A program made the translations under genes and the position numbers. From DASYUM01 sp036001225 (GTDB lineage: Bacteria > Methylomirabilota > Methylomirabilia > Rokubacteriales > DASRDR01): a stretch of DNA of 24,178 nt. The notes beneath the pieces are model-generated. The model saw only the letters and a list, made by a program, of their open reading frames with translations, did no database searches and was not told the DNA's origin. Location: positions 1 through 24,178 of the forward strand of contig DASYUM010000267.1 in assembly GCA_036001225.1 (NCBI GenBank), given 5' to 3'. This document shows positions 7,355 to 14,418 of the stretch, in pieces; within the stretch, counting starts at the first letter, position 1, and each line of letters begins with the position of its first letter.

Positions 7355-7592
7355 AGGCCAACCCTCCGCTTCACGCCGCCAAGCCACAAATCTCTTGCCG
7401 GAGCACCTCTCCCGAGCCTGCCGTCTCCCAGGTTGTTGGCACTGGCCTCCCTTTGTGATCGCGGCGCACCCGATGCGCGGGAGGAAGACCCCCACGCGCC
7501 GGGGGGAATAGCGGAGCCACCGCGAGCTCGAAGAGAACGGACTAAGTAACCCCAACGGCAATCATGGGCCCGGCGCGGGCTGGCCCTCTGAC

Positions 7593-7997
7593 TTACCCTG
7601 CCTTCGTGCTCGCCGCCGTGGGTACTGCTGCCGATAGAATTCCGCGGCGGTATCCTTGAGAATCGTCTTTGATCATGGCGATGTGATTATTCTGATGGGC
7701 AACCTCAAGAAGTTCATCTCTTGTAATCGCCCTGCGTTTTGAGCGATCCATTTCCTCGATCACATCCATGAGTCCCTTCTCCCGAAAGCCGCTCACGTCA
7801 TGAGGCAACTGCTTGGCCTGGAGGAACTCAAGGCAAAACGCGTATTGGGTGGCGTAATAGCGCTTTCCCTTCCACTGTAAGGTCTCCCCGCATGTGACGC
7901 GGCCACCGTCGTAGAGATAGACCCGAGCATCCCGAAGCGACTCGAGGGAGATCGTTCCGAAGTATATCGGGGGCTTTTCTCCTGGATCCCTCGGGCA
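7593..7997 (-). pseudogene. Start-less open frame, 5'-truncated gene
   Basis: The minus strand has an open frame of 134 codons between a stop at 7998-8000 and the stop at 7593. It reads like real protein throughout: PPIYFGTISLESLRDARVYL, then YDGGRVTCGETLQWKGKRYY, then ATQYAFCLEFLQAKQL, and a charged helical C-terminus. No ATG or GTG occurs in its first 80 codons or so; the first possible start is TTG 7808. The 5' end has therefore probably been lost. Its codon use and lower GC differ from the neighbours. Function not recognised. Confidence 0.45.
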
Positions 7998-8104
7998 TCA
8001 GCCGTTCTTCCCAATCAAGGACTGGGCAGCACTGGATGCCGCAGCAGCCCTGACGGGAACACGCCCCGGCAGACCACCTGCCCCCGGCCCGCACCTCTCC
8101 CGCA

Positions 8105-8275
8105 AACGGCACCCACCGCCGCCGCTGCCACCCCGCCTCCGGCCAGGGCGTGTAATCCCCCCAAGCCGCAGGCGCCGACGATCCGGAACTCGACGCCGGG
8201 GCGCCAGCCGAGGGCCCAGAGCTGGGTAAGGGTCAGGGGCGTCGAGGGGCGAGGGGCGGCGCAGGCGTAGCAGGT
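8105..8275 (-). pseudogene. Degenerate Cys-rich small gene, copy B
   Basis: On the minus strand it reads CYACAAPRPSTPLTLTQLW, then ALGWRPGVEFRIVGACG, clearly related at DNA level to 5640-5850. It holds only the second CxxC; the 5' part is missing, cut off where the neighbouring secreted-protein gene ends (8278). After GACG the better match to copy A (DYTPW versus DFTP) is in another frame, so this copy is also shifted. No start codon belongs to it. Confidence 0.5.
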
Positions 8276-8277
8276 CG

Positions 8278-8631
8278 CTATTTCTTCCACTTCACGAAGC
8301 AGGTATCTGCGCCAACCTTCCGCATCAGGGCGCAGGACACCACTTTGGTGCTGCCGGCCTTGTCGTCGTCGATGCTGACCATATAGCTCTGTCCGTTCGA
8401 GCAGTCCACGCGCCAATAGGCGCGGCGGTCCTTGTCCATCCCCTTGTACTCCGACGATGCGCCGGCGCACGCGAAGCCGGCGCTTGTCGCCGTTGTGGCG
8501 AGCGCATGGGTGCGGGTCGCCGCCGGCAGCTTGCGGAGTTGCTCATGAGCGTCATTGGCGAACGCGGTCGCGACGTTCGTCGCGACGACGCTCGCGATAA
8601 TGAGGCGGGCGCCGTGGCCGGAGAGCTTCAT
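8278..8631 (-). CDS. Small secreted four-cysteine protein
   Basis: 117 residues with an N-terminal signal peptide (MKLSGHGARLIIASVVATNVATAFA, probable cut before N26). The mature part has four cysteines (55, 77, 100, 111), likely two disulfides in the periplasm, a YWRVDCSNGQSYMVSI strand pair and a basic end (FVKWKK). It starts 9 bases after the stop of the lipoprotein gene upstream in the same direction, so the two are co-transcribed. The pattern resembles small uncharacterised periplasmic proteins found in proteobacteria; no role can be given. Confidence 0.75.
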   Translation of the reverse strand: MKLSGHGARLIIASVVATNVATAFANDAHEQLRKLPAATRTHALATTATSAGFACAGASSEYKGMDKDRRAYWRVDCSNGQSYMVSIDDDKAGSTKVVSCALMRKVGADTCFVKWKK

Positions 8632-8640
8632 TCGGCCGCC

Positions 8641-9348
8641 TCAGCCCGGGACCACCCGAAAGCGGAAGTTGCGTTCGGTCGCCTGCCCTCCGGCTTGCAG
8701 CCCAACGACTAGGGTGAACGAGTCGCCCGGACGCAGTCGTTCGAAGACTGGGCTGGCGCTCCAGCCTCCATAGCGGCCCGACACAAAGAAGATGGCATCC
8801 GTAGGAAAGACGAAATCGTCCAGTCCGGCGCCTGCTGGGACGACCGAGGCGGGCGTCGCGGCCTCGCGGTCCGTGAGCTTCACACCCCGATGAATTAGCC
8901 GGCGCGATCGGCGCGTGGGATCGACAAATACCGTTCGGTTCCAGTCCACATGGACTGACCCCGGCGATTGATTGAGGAAGACGACGTTGATGCCAGTCGG
9001 GGCGCCCGACAGGTCCAGGCGCGTATACCGAAAGGCCCACCTGCCGAGATCATCGGTCAGAGTAATCGTCCCGGCCGCCACGTGCTCCTCGGTCCGAGTG
9101 TATGCAGGTTCGCCCCGCTGGGTCCTGAGACGCACGATCAGCGGATCGGTCTCGCTACGGAACCTAACGACGCGTGTGAGCGTCACCCGGCCTTCTCCTG
9201 GCGGCGACTCCAGCTCAAGCGCGTGAAGGGCGACCGGGGCTGGGTCGGGCGGCGTCTGGACGGGCGCCGGGCTGGCGCTCTGCCGTGGGGCGGGACTCGC
9301 GCAACCGGCCAGGACGATGCCGATGAGAATGGGGACAATTGGTCGCAT
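8641..9348 (-). CDS. Lipoprotein of unknown function
   Basis: 235 residues. ATG 9348 is preceded by GGGAGG at 5 bases. The signal ends in a classic lipobox LAGC (C16), followed by a Ser/Pro/Ala-rich tether (about 17-40). The rest is beta-rich without Cys: GRVTLTRVVRFRSETDPLIVR, then FVDPTRRSRRLIHRGVKL, then a C-terminal SFTLVVGLQAGG...FRFRVV strand set resembling an immunoglobulin-like or jelly-roll fold. It forms a tight unit with the secreted protein downstream and possibly with the 90-residue lipoprotein upstream (30-base gap). No family is recognised. Confidence 0.75.
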   Translation of the reverse strand: MRPIVPILIGIVLAGCASPAPRQSASPAPVQTPPDPAPVALHALELESPPGEGRVTLTRVVRFRSETDPLIVRLRTQRGEPAYTRTEEHVAAGTITLTDDLGRWAFRYTRLDLSGAPTGINVVFLNQSPGSVHVDWNRTVFVDPTRRSRRLIHRGVKLTDREAATPASVVPAGAGLDDFVFPTDAIFFVSGRYGGWSASPVFERLRPGDSFTLVVGLQAGGQATERNFRFRVVPG

Positions 9349-9378
9349 GGGGCCTCCCTTCGAGGGCGTTCAGAGCGA

Positions 9379-9651
9379 TCAGTCCTCCGCGTGCACCCAG
9401 CCCCGATTCCGCATGCAGGCCCGGTAGAGATCCTTGTCCACCTTGATCTGCTCGGAGAAGGGTCCGACGAGGGCCCCGACGCCGCGGTAGTGGTACGAGT
9501 TCTCCTTCTGACATTCGTAGTGATCTCGGTTGAACTGCACCTGGTCCATCGGTTGGCCGGCGGCTCGGGTCCACTCGGGACGCTTCGGACCTGACGAGGC
9601 GCAGGCGGTCAGGATGATGCCAGAGACGATAATCGTTAGGGCTCGGCTCAT
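9379..9651 (-). CDS. Small lipoprotein with conserved Cys pair
   Basis: 90 residues. ATG 9651 follows GGAGG (9 bases upstream on the complement). Signal peptide with lipobox LTAC (C17), then DQVQFNRDHYECQKENS and a terminal LYRACMRNRGW. The arrangement D-x-x-x-C ... Y-x-x-C-M-x-x-R-G-W is common to a widespread class of tiny outer-membrane lipoproteins in proteobacteria whose function is unknown; the two cysteines probably form a disulfide. It is the first gene of the lipoprotein run 9651 to 8278. Confidence 0.75.
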   Translation of the reverse strand: MSRALTIIVSGIILTACASSGPKRPEWTRAAGQPMDQVQFNRDHYECQKENSYHYRGVGALVGPFSEQIKVDKDLYRACMRNRGWVHAED

Positions 9652-9901
9652 CGCTTAGCCCTCCTCCGGGAGAGGTACCGTAGCCAATGGGCAGCGTCAC
9701 CGGCCTCGGGCGAGGGCGACGCCTTCTCCTGGGCAACTCTCGCGGCTTCTCACGTCTGCTCGCCATTGCATCTCTCCGAGAGACGGAGGACAGCGAACGA
9801 CGAAGAAGCGCTGGGAGCGCGGCAGGGCGGGCAGGATGCCAGTGCACACGTCTGCGCGACTCCAGGAGATGGCCGCCGACGAGGGCGCCACGCGTGCGTT
9901 G

Positions 9902-10297
9902 CTACCGCTGCTCGAAAATCCGCCAGCCCTGCCCGTAGGGGTTCATTGGGCTGTCTTGCCGGTACGGGCTGCCCGCGCCGTACGGATTGTTCAGGCTGTC
10001 CTGGCTGTACGGGCTGCCGTATCGGCCTTACGGGTTCTCGACCGAGTTCGGGTCGTAGCGCGAGCAGTTCAGGCAGCCGCGATACTCGCCCTGGCTGTCG
10101 TACAGCTGCAGCGGCCCGCGCGGGACGTACGGGTTGGTCGGACTCGATGGAGAGTAGGGGCTGCCGTAGGGCCCATAAGGGTTCGCCGTCGAGTCCGGCG
10201 CGTACGGGTTCGTGCTCAGCCGACCGCGATACTGCGCGTCCGCCGTCGATGCAAGTGCCAGGAAGAAGACGATCGCGACGCCGACGTGCGTCCACAT
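9902..10297 (-). pseudogene. Secreted NPYG/SPYS-repeat protein interrupted by an in-frame TAA
   Basis: ATG 10297 with AAGGGGGTG just upstream opens a signal peptide (VGVAIVFFLALASTADA) and a Tyr/Pro/Gly/Asn-rich protein: NPYAPDSTANPYGPYGSPYSPSSPTNPY, then YDSQGEYRGCLNC. At codon 90 (10028-10030) a TAA follows V-E-N-P; reading on in the same frame gives GRYGSPYSQDSLNNPYGAGSPYRQDSPMNPYGQGWRIFEQR and a TAG at 9902-9904. The repeat pattern demands Tyr (TAC) at codon 90, so one C-to-A change broke the gene. The complete 131-residue form resembles a common family of short secreted proteins of unknown role. Either an 89-residue product is made, or the stop is read through, or the base is a sequencing error. 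Confidence 0.75.
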
Positions 10298-10378
10298 GGG
10301 GGCACCCCCTTGAGGTGGTGGGGTGACCGAAGGGCCGAGGCGTCCGGGCTACGAGGAGGGTCCCGTGGCGCCGCTTTG

Positions 10379-10407
10379 ACCCTACGTCGGGCGGACGATC
10401 CGGTCAA
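10379..10407 (-). promoter_or_regulatory. Promoter for the NPYG-repeat gene
   Basis: On the complement TTGACC (10407-10402), 17 bases, TAGGGT (10384-10379). Transcription would start near 10372, leaving a leader of about 75 bases before ATG 10297. Confidence 0.6.
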
Positions 10408-10492
10408 GCCCGGGACGGCGAGCCCGGCCGGGCGATCAATGGCCGGAGAGGACAGGGACGATGACGGTGTACCGGGCCGGGTCGATACTGTC

Positions 10493-10513
10493 CACACGGG
10501 CGGCATGGTGTGG
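10493..10513. repeat. 21-bp direct repeat, right copy
   Basis: Identical to 4201-4221. Here it lies in intergenic DNA. In one frame the sequence around it still reads VDTVHTGGMVW, which could be a scrap of another PLP-deaminase gene or the displaced target site. Confidence 0.75.
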
Positions 10514-10603
10514 CAACCCTCGGTATCCGCGGGGCGTTGACGATCACGCGACATCCACGCTCGACACGCGCGGCCAGGGGTCATGCGGGGACGGGATTTA
10601 CCC

Positions 10604-10631
10604 TTGACACGGGTCATCGGGGGCGTAGAGT
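10604..10631 (+). promoter_or_regulatory. Promoter TTGACA-N16-TAGAGT
   Basis: Perfect -35 at 10604-10609 and TAGAGT at 10626-10631. The predicted start near 10638 leaves a short leader of about 18 bases before ATG 10656. The same hexamers recur upstream of the sugar transport operon. Confidence 0.7.
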
Positions 10632-10655
10632 CGAAGGGAAGGCGACGGCGGGGAC

Positions 10656-11009
10656 ATGAAAGACGTCGGACTCGTCGCCGAAGCGGCGTCCCGCAGGCCC
10701 CGACGGCCGGCATTCGGATCGGGCGTCGGATCGGCGGGTCTGTGCGCCATTCTCGCCGTCCTCCTACTCCGGGCTGCCGCCTATGCCACCCCGCCGGATC
10801 CGCTGTGGATCGCCGGCATCTACGACGGCGCCGACTTCGATGACCTTCTCCGCCCGATCGGGCTGCTCGTCGGTGTTCCCGACGACGTGCACATTCCGAT
10901 CATCGCGCGGCTCGGGCTTACCGCCGAGCGGCCCTTCCCGATCGAGCCGCCCGGCATCGCGCTGTCCGCTCTGCCGGCGGTCCATTCCCGCGCCCCGCCC
11001 GCCTCGTAA
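10656..11009 (+). CDS. Small membrane-anchored or secreted hypothetical protein
   Basis: 117 residues from ATG 10656, with GGCGGGGA just upstream. One hydrophobic segment (about 26-44, VGSAGLCAILAVLLLRAAAYA) can act as signal peptide or anchor. It is followed by DPLWIAGIYDGADFDDLLRPI, a motif I have seen in small proteins of soil bacteria ('DP.W..GIYD.ADFDD') without known function, then a VPDDVHIP segment and a low-complexity tail. It has its own strong promoter and precedes another small secreted protein in the same direction. No function can be assigned. Confidence 0.65.
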   Translation: MKDVGLVAEAASRRPRRPAFGSGVGSAGLCAILAVLLLRAAAYATPPDPLWIAGIYDGADFDDLLRPIGLLVGVPDDVHIPIIARLGLTAERPFPIEPPGIALSALPAVHSRAPPAS

Positions 11010-11127
11010 GCTCCCAGCGTCACCAGCGTCGAAATGCGGCGTCCGGCCCAGTGCCGGGCGCGGGAGTGTCACTGTCCGCCCAGCCCGGGCGATGACAACC
11101 GCCTCGGGCCCAACAGGAGAAGCCGGA

Positions 11128-11385
11128 ATGCGCACCAACGCGGCCCTCGTCGTCCTCGCGGTGATCTTGGCGATGTGCCTCTCGTCCGCGTGGGCCGAAG
11201 AGGCTACCGGGAAGATCCAGAAGGTCGATCAAGACCAGAAGATGATCGTCCTCGAGGACGGGACGCAGCTGTGGATCGGTGACGGGGTGTCGATGGACCA
11301 GCTCGCCGAGGGAACGGAAGTGAAGGTCTCCTACGAGGAGAAGGACGGGAAGAAGTGGATCACGAGCATTGAGCCCAAGCAGTAG
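11128..11385 (+). CDS. Small secreted DUF1344-like protein
   Basis: 85 residues. ATG 11128 is preceded by AGGAGA and begins a clear signal peptide (hydrophobic core ALVVLAVILAMCL, cut after SAWA). The mature 62 residues have the pattern of DUF1344: ATGKIQKVDQDQKMIVLEDGTQLWI, then VSMDQLAEGTEVKVSYEEKDGKKWITSIE, a small beta-barrel of OB type. The mature part is acidic and periplasmic. Longer frame upstream has no signal and unlikely composition. A strong hairpin follows the stop. The molecular role of the family is unknown. Confidence 0.8.
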   Translation: MRTNAALVVLAVILAMCLSSAWAEEATGKIQKVDQDQKMIVLEDGTQLWIGDGVSMDQLAEGTEVKVSYEEKDGKKWITSIEPKQ

Positions 11386-11401
11386 CTGAGATGCCGGCGC
11401 C

Positions 11402-11429
11402 GGGGCATCGGGCCTGCGCCCGGTGCCCC
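11402..11429 (+). terminator. Strong hairpin after the DUF1344-like gene
   Basis: Twelve paired positions: GGGGCA (11402-11407) with TGCCCC (11424-11429) and CGGGC (11409-11413) with GCCCG (11418-11422), joined by a T/G wobble (11408/11423), loop CTGC. There is no T-run after it, so it may act as a transcript-end stabiliser or a weak terminator. Confidence 0.5.
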
Positions 11430-11539
11430 GGGCTCTGACCGCTCACCCCCCTGACCGGCGACCCGCGGGAAAACCGGACGCCCTCGACCCTGGCGGAGCG
11501 AGGGCGCCCGGAGACGAGCGGCCGATCAGACCGGGCCGA

Positions 11540-12067
11540 TCAGGTCCGCTGGTAGACGCTCTTGAACGTCCCCTGACCCCGCGGACCCTGGAACGTGGTC
11601 TCGATGGTCAGCGTCTGGCCGTCGGGAGAGAGACTCCACACCGACTCGCGGGAGACTTGGATCTCGCCGCCGGATCGGCCGGTCATGGTCCGGTTGGCGT
11701 TGATCCGGAGCCGGGCGCCGTCCCACGTCGCCCTGGTCACCACCGTGCTGTTCCGGCGGCCGGTGAAGGTGTGCTCGGCCCCATCGACGGTATAGGATTC
11801 GCTCAGCGAGCGCTCACGGTTCTCGCGCGCGACCGTGCGCGTCGCCTTCACGACGTCGCCGCTCTGCTCGATGGTCAACTTGAGCGGAGTGGGCGGCAGC
11901 TGCCCCGCGTCGGGGGCGGTCGCGCCCGGGTGACGCGGCGGGAGCTGGCTCTGGCTCCGGTCCAGGACCCAGGTCCCGGCGAAGTTCACCTGGGCGTAGC
12001 CGAGCGAGGCCGCCGACAGGATCACGGCCGCGGCGACCAGGGCAGCGGAACGGAATGGAACTCGCAT
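11540..12067 (-). CDS. Secreted lipocalin-like hypothetical protein
   Basis: 175 residues. ATG 12067 lies 7 bases after GAGGAGG on the complement; GTG 12070 would leave only 4 bases. Signal peptide (VPFRSAALVAAAVILSAASLGYA, cut before Q). The mature protein begins VNFAGTWVLDRSQS, the G-T-W-x-L-(N/D) signature of lipocalin-type small beta-barrels, and continues with alternating strands (LKLTIEQSGDVVKATRT, YTVDGAEHTFTG, LRINANRTMTG, TLTIETTFQGPRG). Such proteins are common in acidobacteria and proteobacteria, periplasmic, of unknown ligand. It stands alone on the minus strand, diverging from the sensor kinase gene. Confidence 0.75.
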   Translation of the reverse strand: MRVPFRSAALVAAAVILSAASLGYAQVNFAGTWVLDRSQSQLPPRHPGATAPDAGQLPPTPLKLTIEQSGDVVKATRTVARENRERSLSESYTVDGAEHTFTGRRNSTVVTRATWDGARLRINANRTMTGRSGGEIQVSRESVWSLSPDGQTLTIETTFQGPRGQGTFKSVYQRT

Positions 12068-12382
12068 CACATGGCCTCCTCGTAGTGGTTCGGGTGGTCG
12101 ATCCTTTCGCCGGTTCGACGGGCCGCCGGCCGGATTTGTTTACCCCGGGCGCCGGGCGGGAGCGGTCGGGCGAGGCCGAGGCCTCCCGACTGGACCCGGC
12201 CTCCGGCCGGGACCAGCAGGCGATGGGCGAGCCGGCGCTGGTACGGCGAGCAGGGGCACCACGAGCCCGGACGGCCCGCCCCCGCCACTGCCACACGGCG
12301 GTGCCCGGCGGGGGGGCCCTGACCGGGCTCCGGCGCGGCTGGCTTGACAGTCGGGCCCCCCAGTGTAGCGTAGAGGAGTCGA
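12068..12382. other. Divergent intergenic region
   Basis: About 315 bases with no protein-like frame. It contains the ribosome-binding site of the lipocalin-like gene at the left end and a promoter for the sensor kinase at the right end; nothing else is recognised. Confidence 0.5.
12344..12371 (+). promoter_or_regulatory. Promoter TTGACA-N16-TAGCGT of the sensor kinase
   Basis: Perfect -35 (12344-12349) and TAGCGT (12366-12371). The start of transcription would fall near 12378, so the mRNA would be almost leaderless (start codon at 12383, 12392 or 12395). Confidence 0.55.
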
Positions 12383-13435
12383 GTGTACGGCATGATGCGC
12401 CGGCTGCACGCCTACGGCTTCGCCGTGGCTGCCACGGCCGCTGCCCTGCTCGTGACCCGCCTGCTGTGGCCGAAGGTCGAACCGGCGTCCTTCGAACTGT
12501 TCCTGGTCGCCGTCGTTCTCACGGCATGGGGGGCCGGGCTGGGGCCGGCATTGGTGGCGACCTTTCTCAGCGCCCTCGTCATCGATTACTACTTCGTGCC
12601 GCCGATCTACGAGCTCAACTTTCATCCCGGGAACGCAGTCCGCCTGGTCGTCTTCGCCGGCGTCAGTCTCCTGATCGTGGGCCTGACCCAGGCCGAACGT
12701 CGCGCCCGCGCGCGGGCGGACGCCGCCAGCCGGGCCAAGGATCGCATGCTGGCGGTGGTCTCGCACGACCTGCGAGGCCCGCTGAATGCCGTGGTGGGAT
12801 GGGTACACGTGCTCCGCCGGACGGTCAAGGATCCGACGACCGAACGGGGGCTCGATGTCATCGAGCGGAGTGCCGAAGCCCAGCGGCAGCTGATCGAGGA
12901 TCTGCTCGACATCGTCCGCATCGAAGCGGGGACGCTCCGGCTCGAGCCCCGCGTGGTCGATCTGGCGGAGGTCGTCCAGGCGAGCGTGGATGCCATCCGT
13001 CCGGCCGCCGAGTCCAAGGGCGTGGCCCTCGAGGTGTCGATCGAGGCCGGTTCCCACGTCGTGTGGGCGGATCCCGCCCGGCTGCAGCAGGTGACCGGCA
13101 ACCTCCTGACGAACGCGCTGCGGTTTACGCCGGAGCGCGGGCGGGTGGCGGTCCAGGTCGCCGGCGATGACGGCCAGGTCAGCCTTCGCGTGCGGGACTC
13201 CGGGCCGGGCATCGCCCCCGACGTGCTCCCGCATCTGTTCGCCCCCCTCGCGCAGACGCCGGCTCGCCCCGGCGCTCGGGGCGACGGGCTCGGTCTCGGC
13301 CTGGCCATCGCGCGGCGCATCGTCGAGTTGCACGGCGGGACGATCGAGGCGACGAGCCCGGACGAGGACCGGGGCGCCATCTTCACGATCAGCCTGCCCC
13401 TCGGGCGACGCGCCACGCCGGTCAGCGCGCGGTAG
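12383..13435 (+). CDS. Orphan sensor histidine kinase with DUF4118 membrane domain
   Basis: 350 residues from GTG 12383; ATG 12392 or 12395 are equally possible. The N-terminal third holds membrane segments with the DUF4118 (KdpD-type) hallmark VIDYYFVPPIYELNF (about 66-80). HisKA follows with the phospho-acceptor in VVSHDLRGPLNAVVGW (H128), then HATPase_c with the N-box NLLTNALRFTP (240-250), G1 DSGPGIA (272-278) and G2 GLGLGLAI (302-309). There is no periplasmic loop of note and no receiver domain. It autophosphorylates and hands the phosphate to a response regulator, but no regulator gene is adjacent. The next gene, a DUF2214 membrane protein 16 bases on, is probably co-transcribed. The stimulus is unknown. 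Confidence 0.92.
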   Translation: MYGMMRRLHAYGFAVAATAAALLVTRLLWPKVEPASFELFLVAVVLTAWGAGLGPALVATFLSALVIDYYFVPPIYELNFHPGNAVRLVVFAGVSLLIVGLTQAERRARARADAASRAKDRMLAVVSHDLRGPLNAVVGWVHVLRRTVKDPTTERGLDVIERSAEAQRQLIEDLLDIVRIEAGTLRLEPRVVDLAEVVQASVDAIRPAAESKGVALEVSIEAGSHVVWADPARLQQVTGNLLTNALRFTPERGRVAVQVAGDDGQVSLRVRDSGPGIAPDVLPHLFAPLAQTPARPGARGDGLGLGLAIARRIVELHGGTIEATSPDEDRGAIFTISLPLGRRATPVSAR

Positions 13436-13451
13436 CCCTCGCCCTCGTCCC

Positions 13452-13898
13452 GTGTGGACCTCGGCGCTGGTGGCGGCCCTCCACTACCTCGCCCTGGCCA
13501 TTGGCCTCCCCGCCGTCTTTCTGCGCGGGCGCGCGCTGAAGCGGCCGCTGGACGCCAACGGGCTACGGCGCCTGTTCGCGGCCGACGCTGCGTGGGGAAT
13601 CGCCGCCGTCCTCTGGCTGGCGACCGGATTGGCCCGGGCCTTCGGGGGACTGGAGAAGGGGAGCGCCTTCTATCTGAACAGCCGGCTGTTCTACCTCAAG
13701 ATGGGGCTCTTCGTGGTGGTCCTGCTGCTGGAAGTCTGGCCGATGACGACCTTCATTCGCTGGCGGCGGGCCCGCGCGAAGGGCGACCCGGTGGATACCG
13801 CCCCCGCCCGTGCGTTCGCGCGGATCAACCACGCCCAGCTCGCCATCGTCATCATCATGGTGTTCGTCGCCTCCGCGATGGCGAGGGGCCTCGGCTGA
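13452..13898 (+). CDS. DUF2214-family membrane protein
   Basis: 148 residues from GTG 13452, the only in-frame start that precedes the first membrane segment without running into the kinase gene. Four hydrophobic segments: about 5-22 (ALVAALHYLALAIGLPAV), 43-60 (AAWGIAAVLWLATGLARA), 78-98 (LKMGLFVVVLLLEVWPM) and 127-145 (QLAIVIIMVFVASAMA). The loop GLEKGSAFYLNSRLFYLKM and the initial HYLALAIGLPAVFLRGRAL are typical of DUF2214, an integral inner-membrane family of unknown function. It follows the kinase gene at 16 bases and converges with the stress protein gene 18 bases after its stop. Confidence 0.85.
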   Translation: MWTSALVAALHYLALAIGLPAVFLRGRALKRPLDANGLRRLFAADAAWGIAAVLWLATGLARAFGGLEKGSAFYLNSRLFYLKMGLFVVVLLLEVWPMTTFIRWRRARAKGDPVDTAPARAFARINHAQLAIVIIMVFVASAMARGLG

Positions 13899-13916
13899 GC
13901 GGCCGCGGTGGGCCGG

Positions 13917-14366
13917 CTACCGACCGCGCACCGTCAGAACCGGACAGGGCGCCGTCCCGACCACCCGGGCGGCCACGCTGCCGAGGAATAGCCGGGCGAA
14001 GCCGGTCCGTCCGTGGGTGCCCATCACGATCATCCCCGCCCGAGTCGCCTTCGCCGCCCGGACGATCTCCTCGGCGGGGATGCCCTGCCGCAGAAGCCCC
14101 ACCGCGCGCACACCGGCCTTCCTCGCTCGGGCCACCAGCCGGTCGAGCTGCCGCTTGCCCTGGGCGGTGGCGGCTCGCTCCAGATCGGCATACACGCTCG
14201 GCGTCGGGACGTACTCGGGGCCGATGATCGGGACGACGGGCGTCAAGACGTGGAGGACCACGAGCTGGGCCCGATTGACCTTCGCCGCCCGGACGGCGTG
14301 GGCGAAGGCTCGGGCCGACGCGGCCGAGAAGTCCGACGGGTGCAGGATCCGGCGAAGGCGGGTCAT
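13917..14366 (-). CDS. Universal stress protein, UspA family
   Basis: 149 residues, single-domain cytoplasmic Usp. ATG 14366 is preceded by GGAGGTG at 5 bases on the complement. The first strand RRILHPSDFS carries the family Asp; the ATP-binding pattern G-2x-G-9x-G-S is present in GTHGRTGFARLFLGS (116-130), so it belongs to the nucleotide-binding class. The end PCPVLTVR is typical. Usp proteins help survival under stress or starvation; which one is not evident. It is monocistronic, with an envelope protein gene upstream on the same strand. Confidence 0.95.
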   Translation of the reverse strand: MTRLRRILHPSDFSAASARAFAHAVRAAKVNRAQLVVLHVLTPVVPIIGPEYVPTPSVYADLERAATAQGKRQLDRLVARARKAGVRAVGLLRQGIPAEEIVRAAKATRAGMIVMGTHGRTGFARLFLGSVAARVVGTAPCPVLTVRGR

Positions 14367-14418
14367 CGAGCACCTCCGTGAGTGGGTCTGAGGGCCGCGC
14401 AGCGGGATCGGGGCGGCA

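Larger units (their letters stand above)
10298..10655. other. Intergenic region with two divergent promoters and the right 21-bp repeat
   Basis: No gene is seen. It holds the minus promoter at 10379-10407, the direct repeat at 10493-10513 and the plus promoter at 10604-10631, all listed separately. Confidence 0.6.

Noticed and set aside
9836..10540. 234-codon plus frame containing the right 21-bp repeat
   Set aside because: Antisense to the NPYG-repeat gene, with Val/Arg-rich composition; only the short HTGGMVW part near the repeat is of interest.
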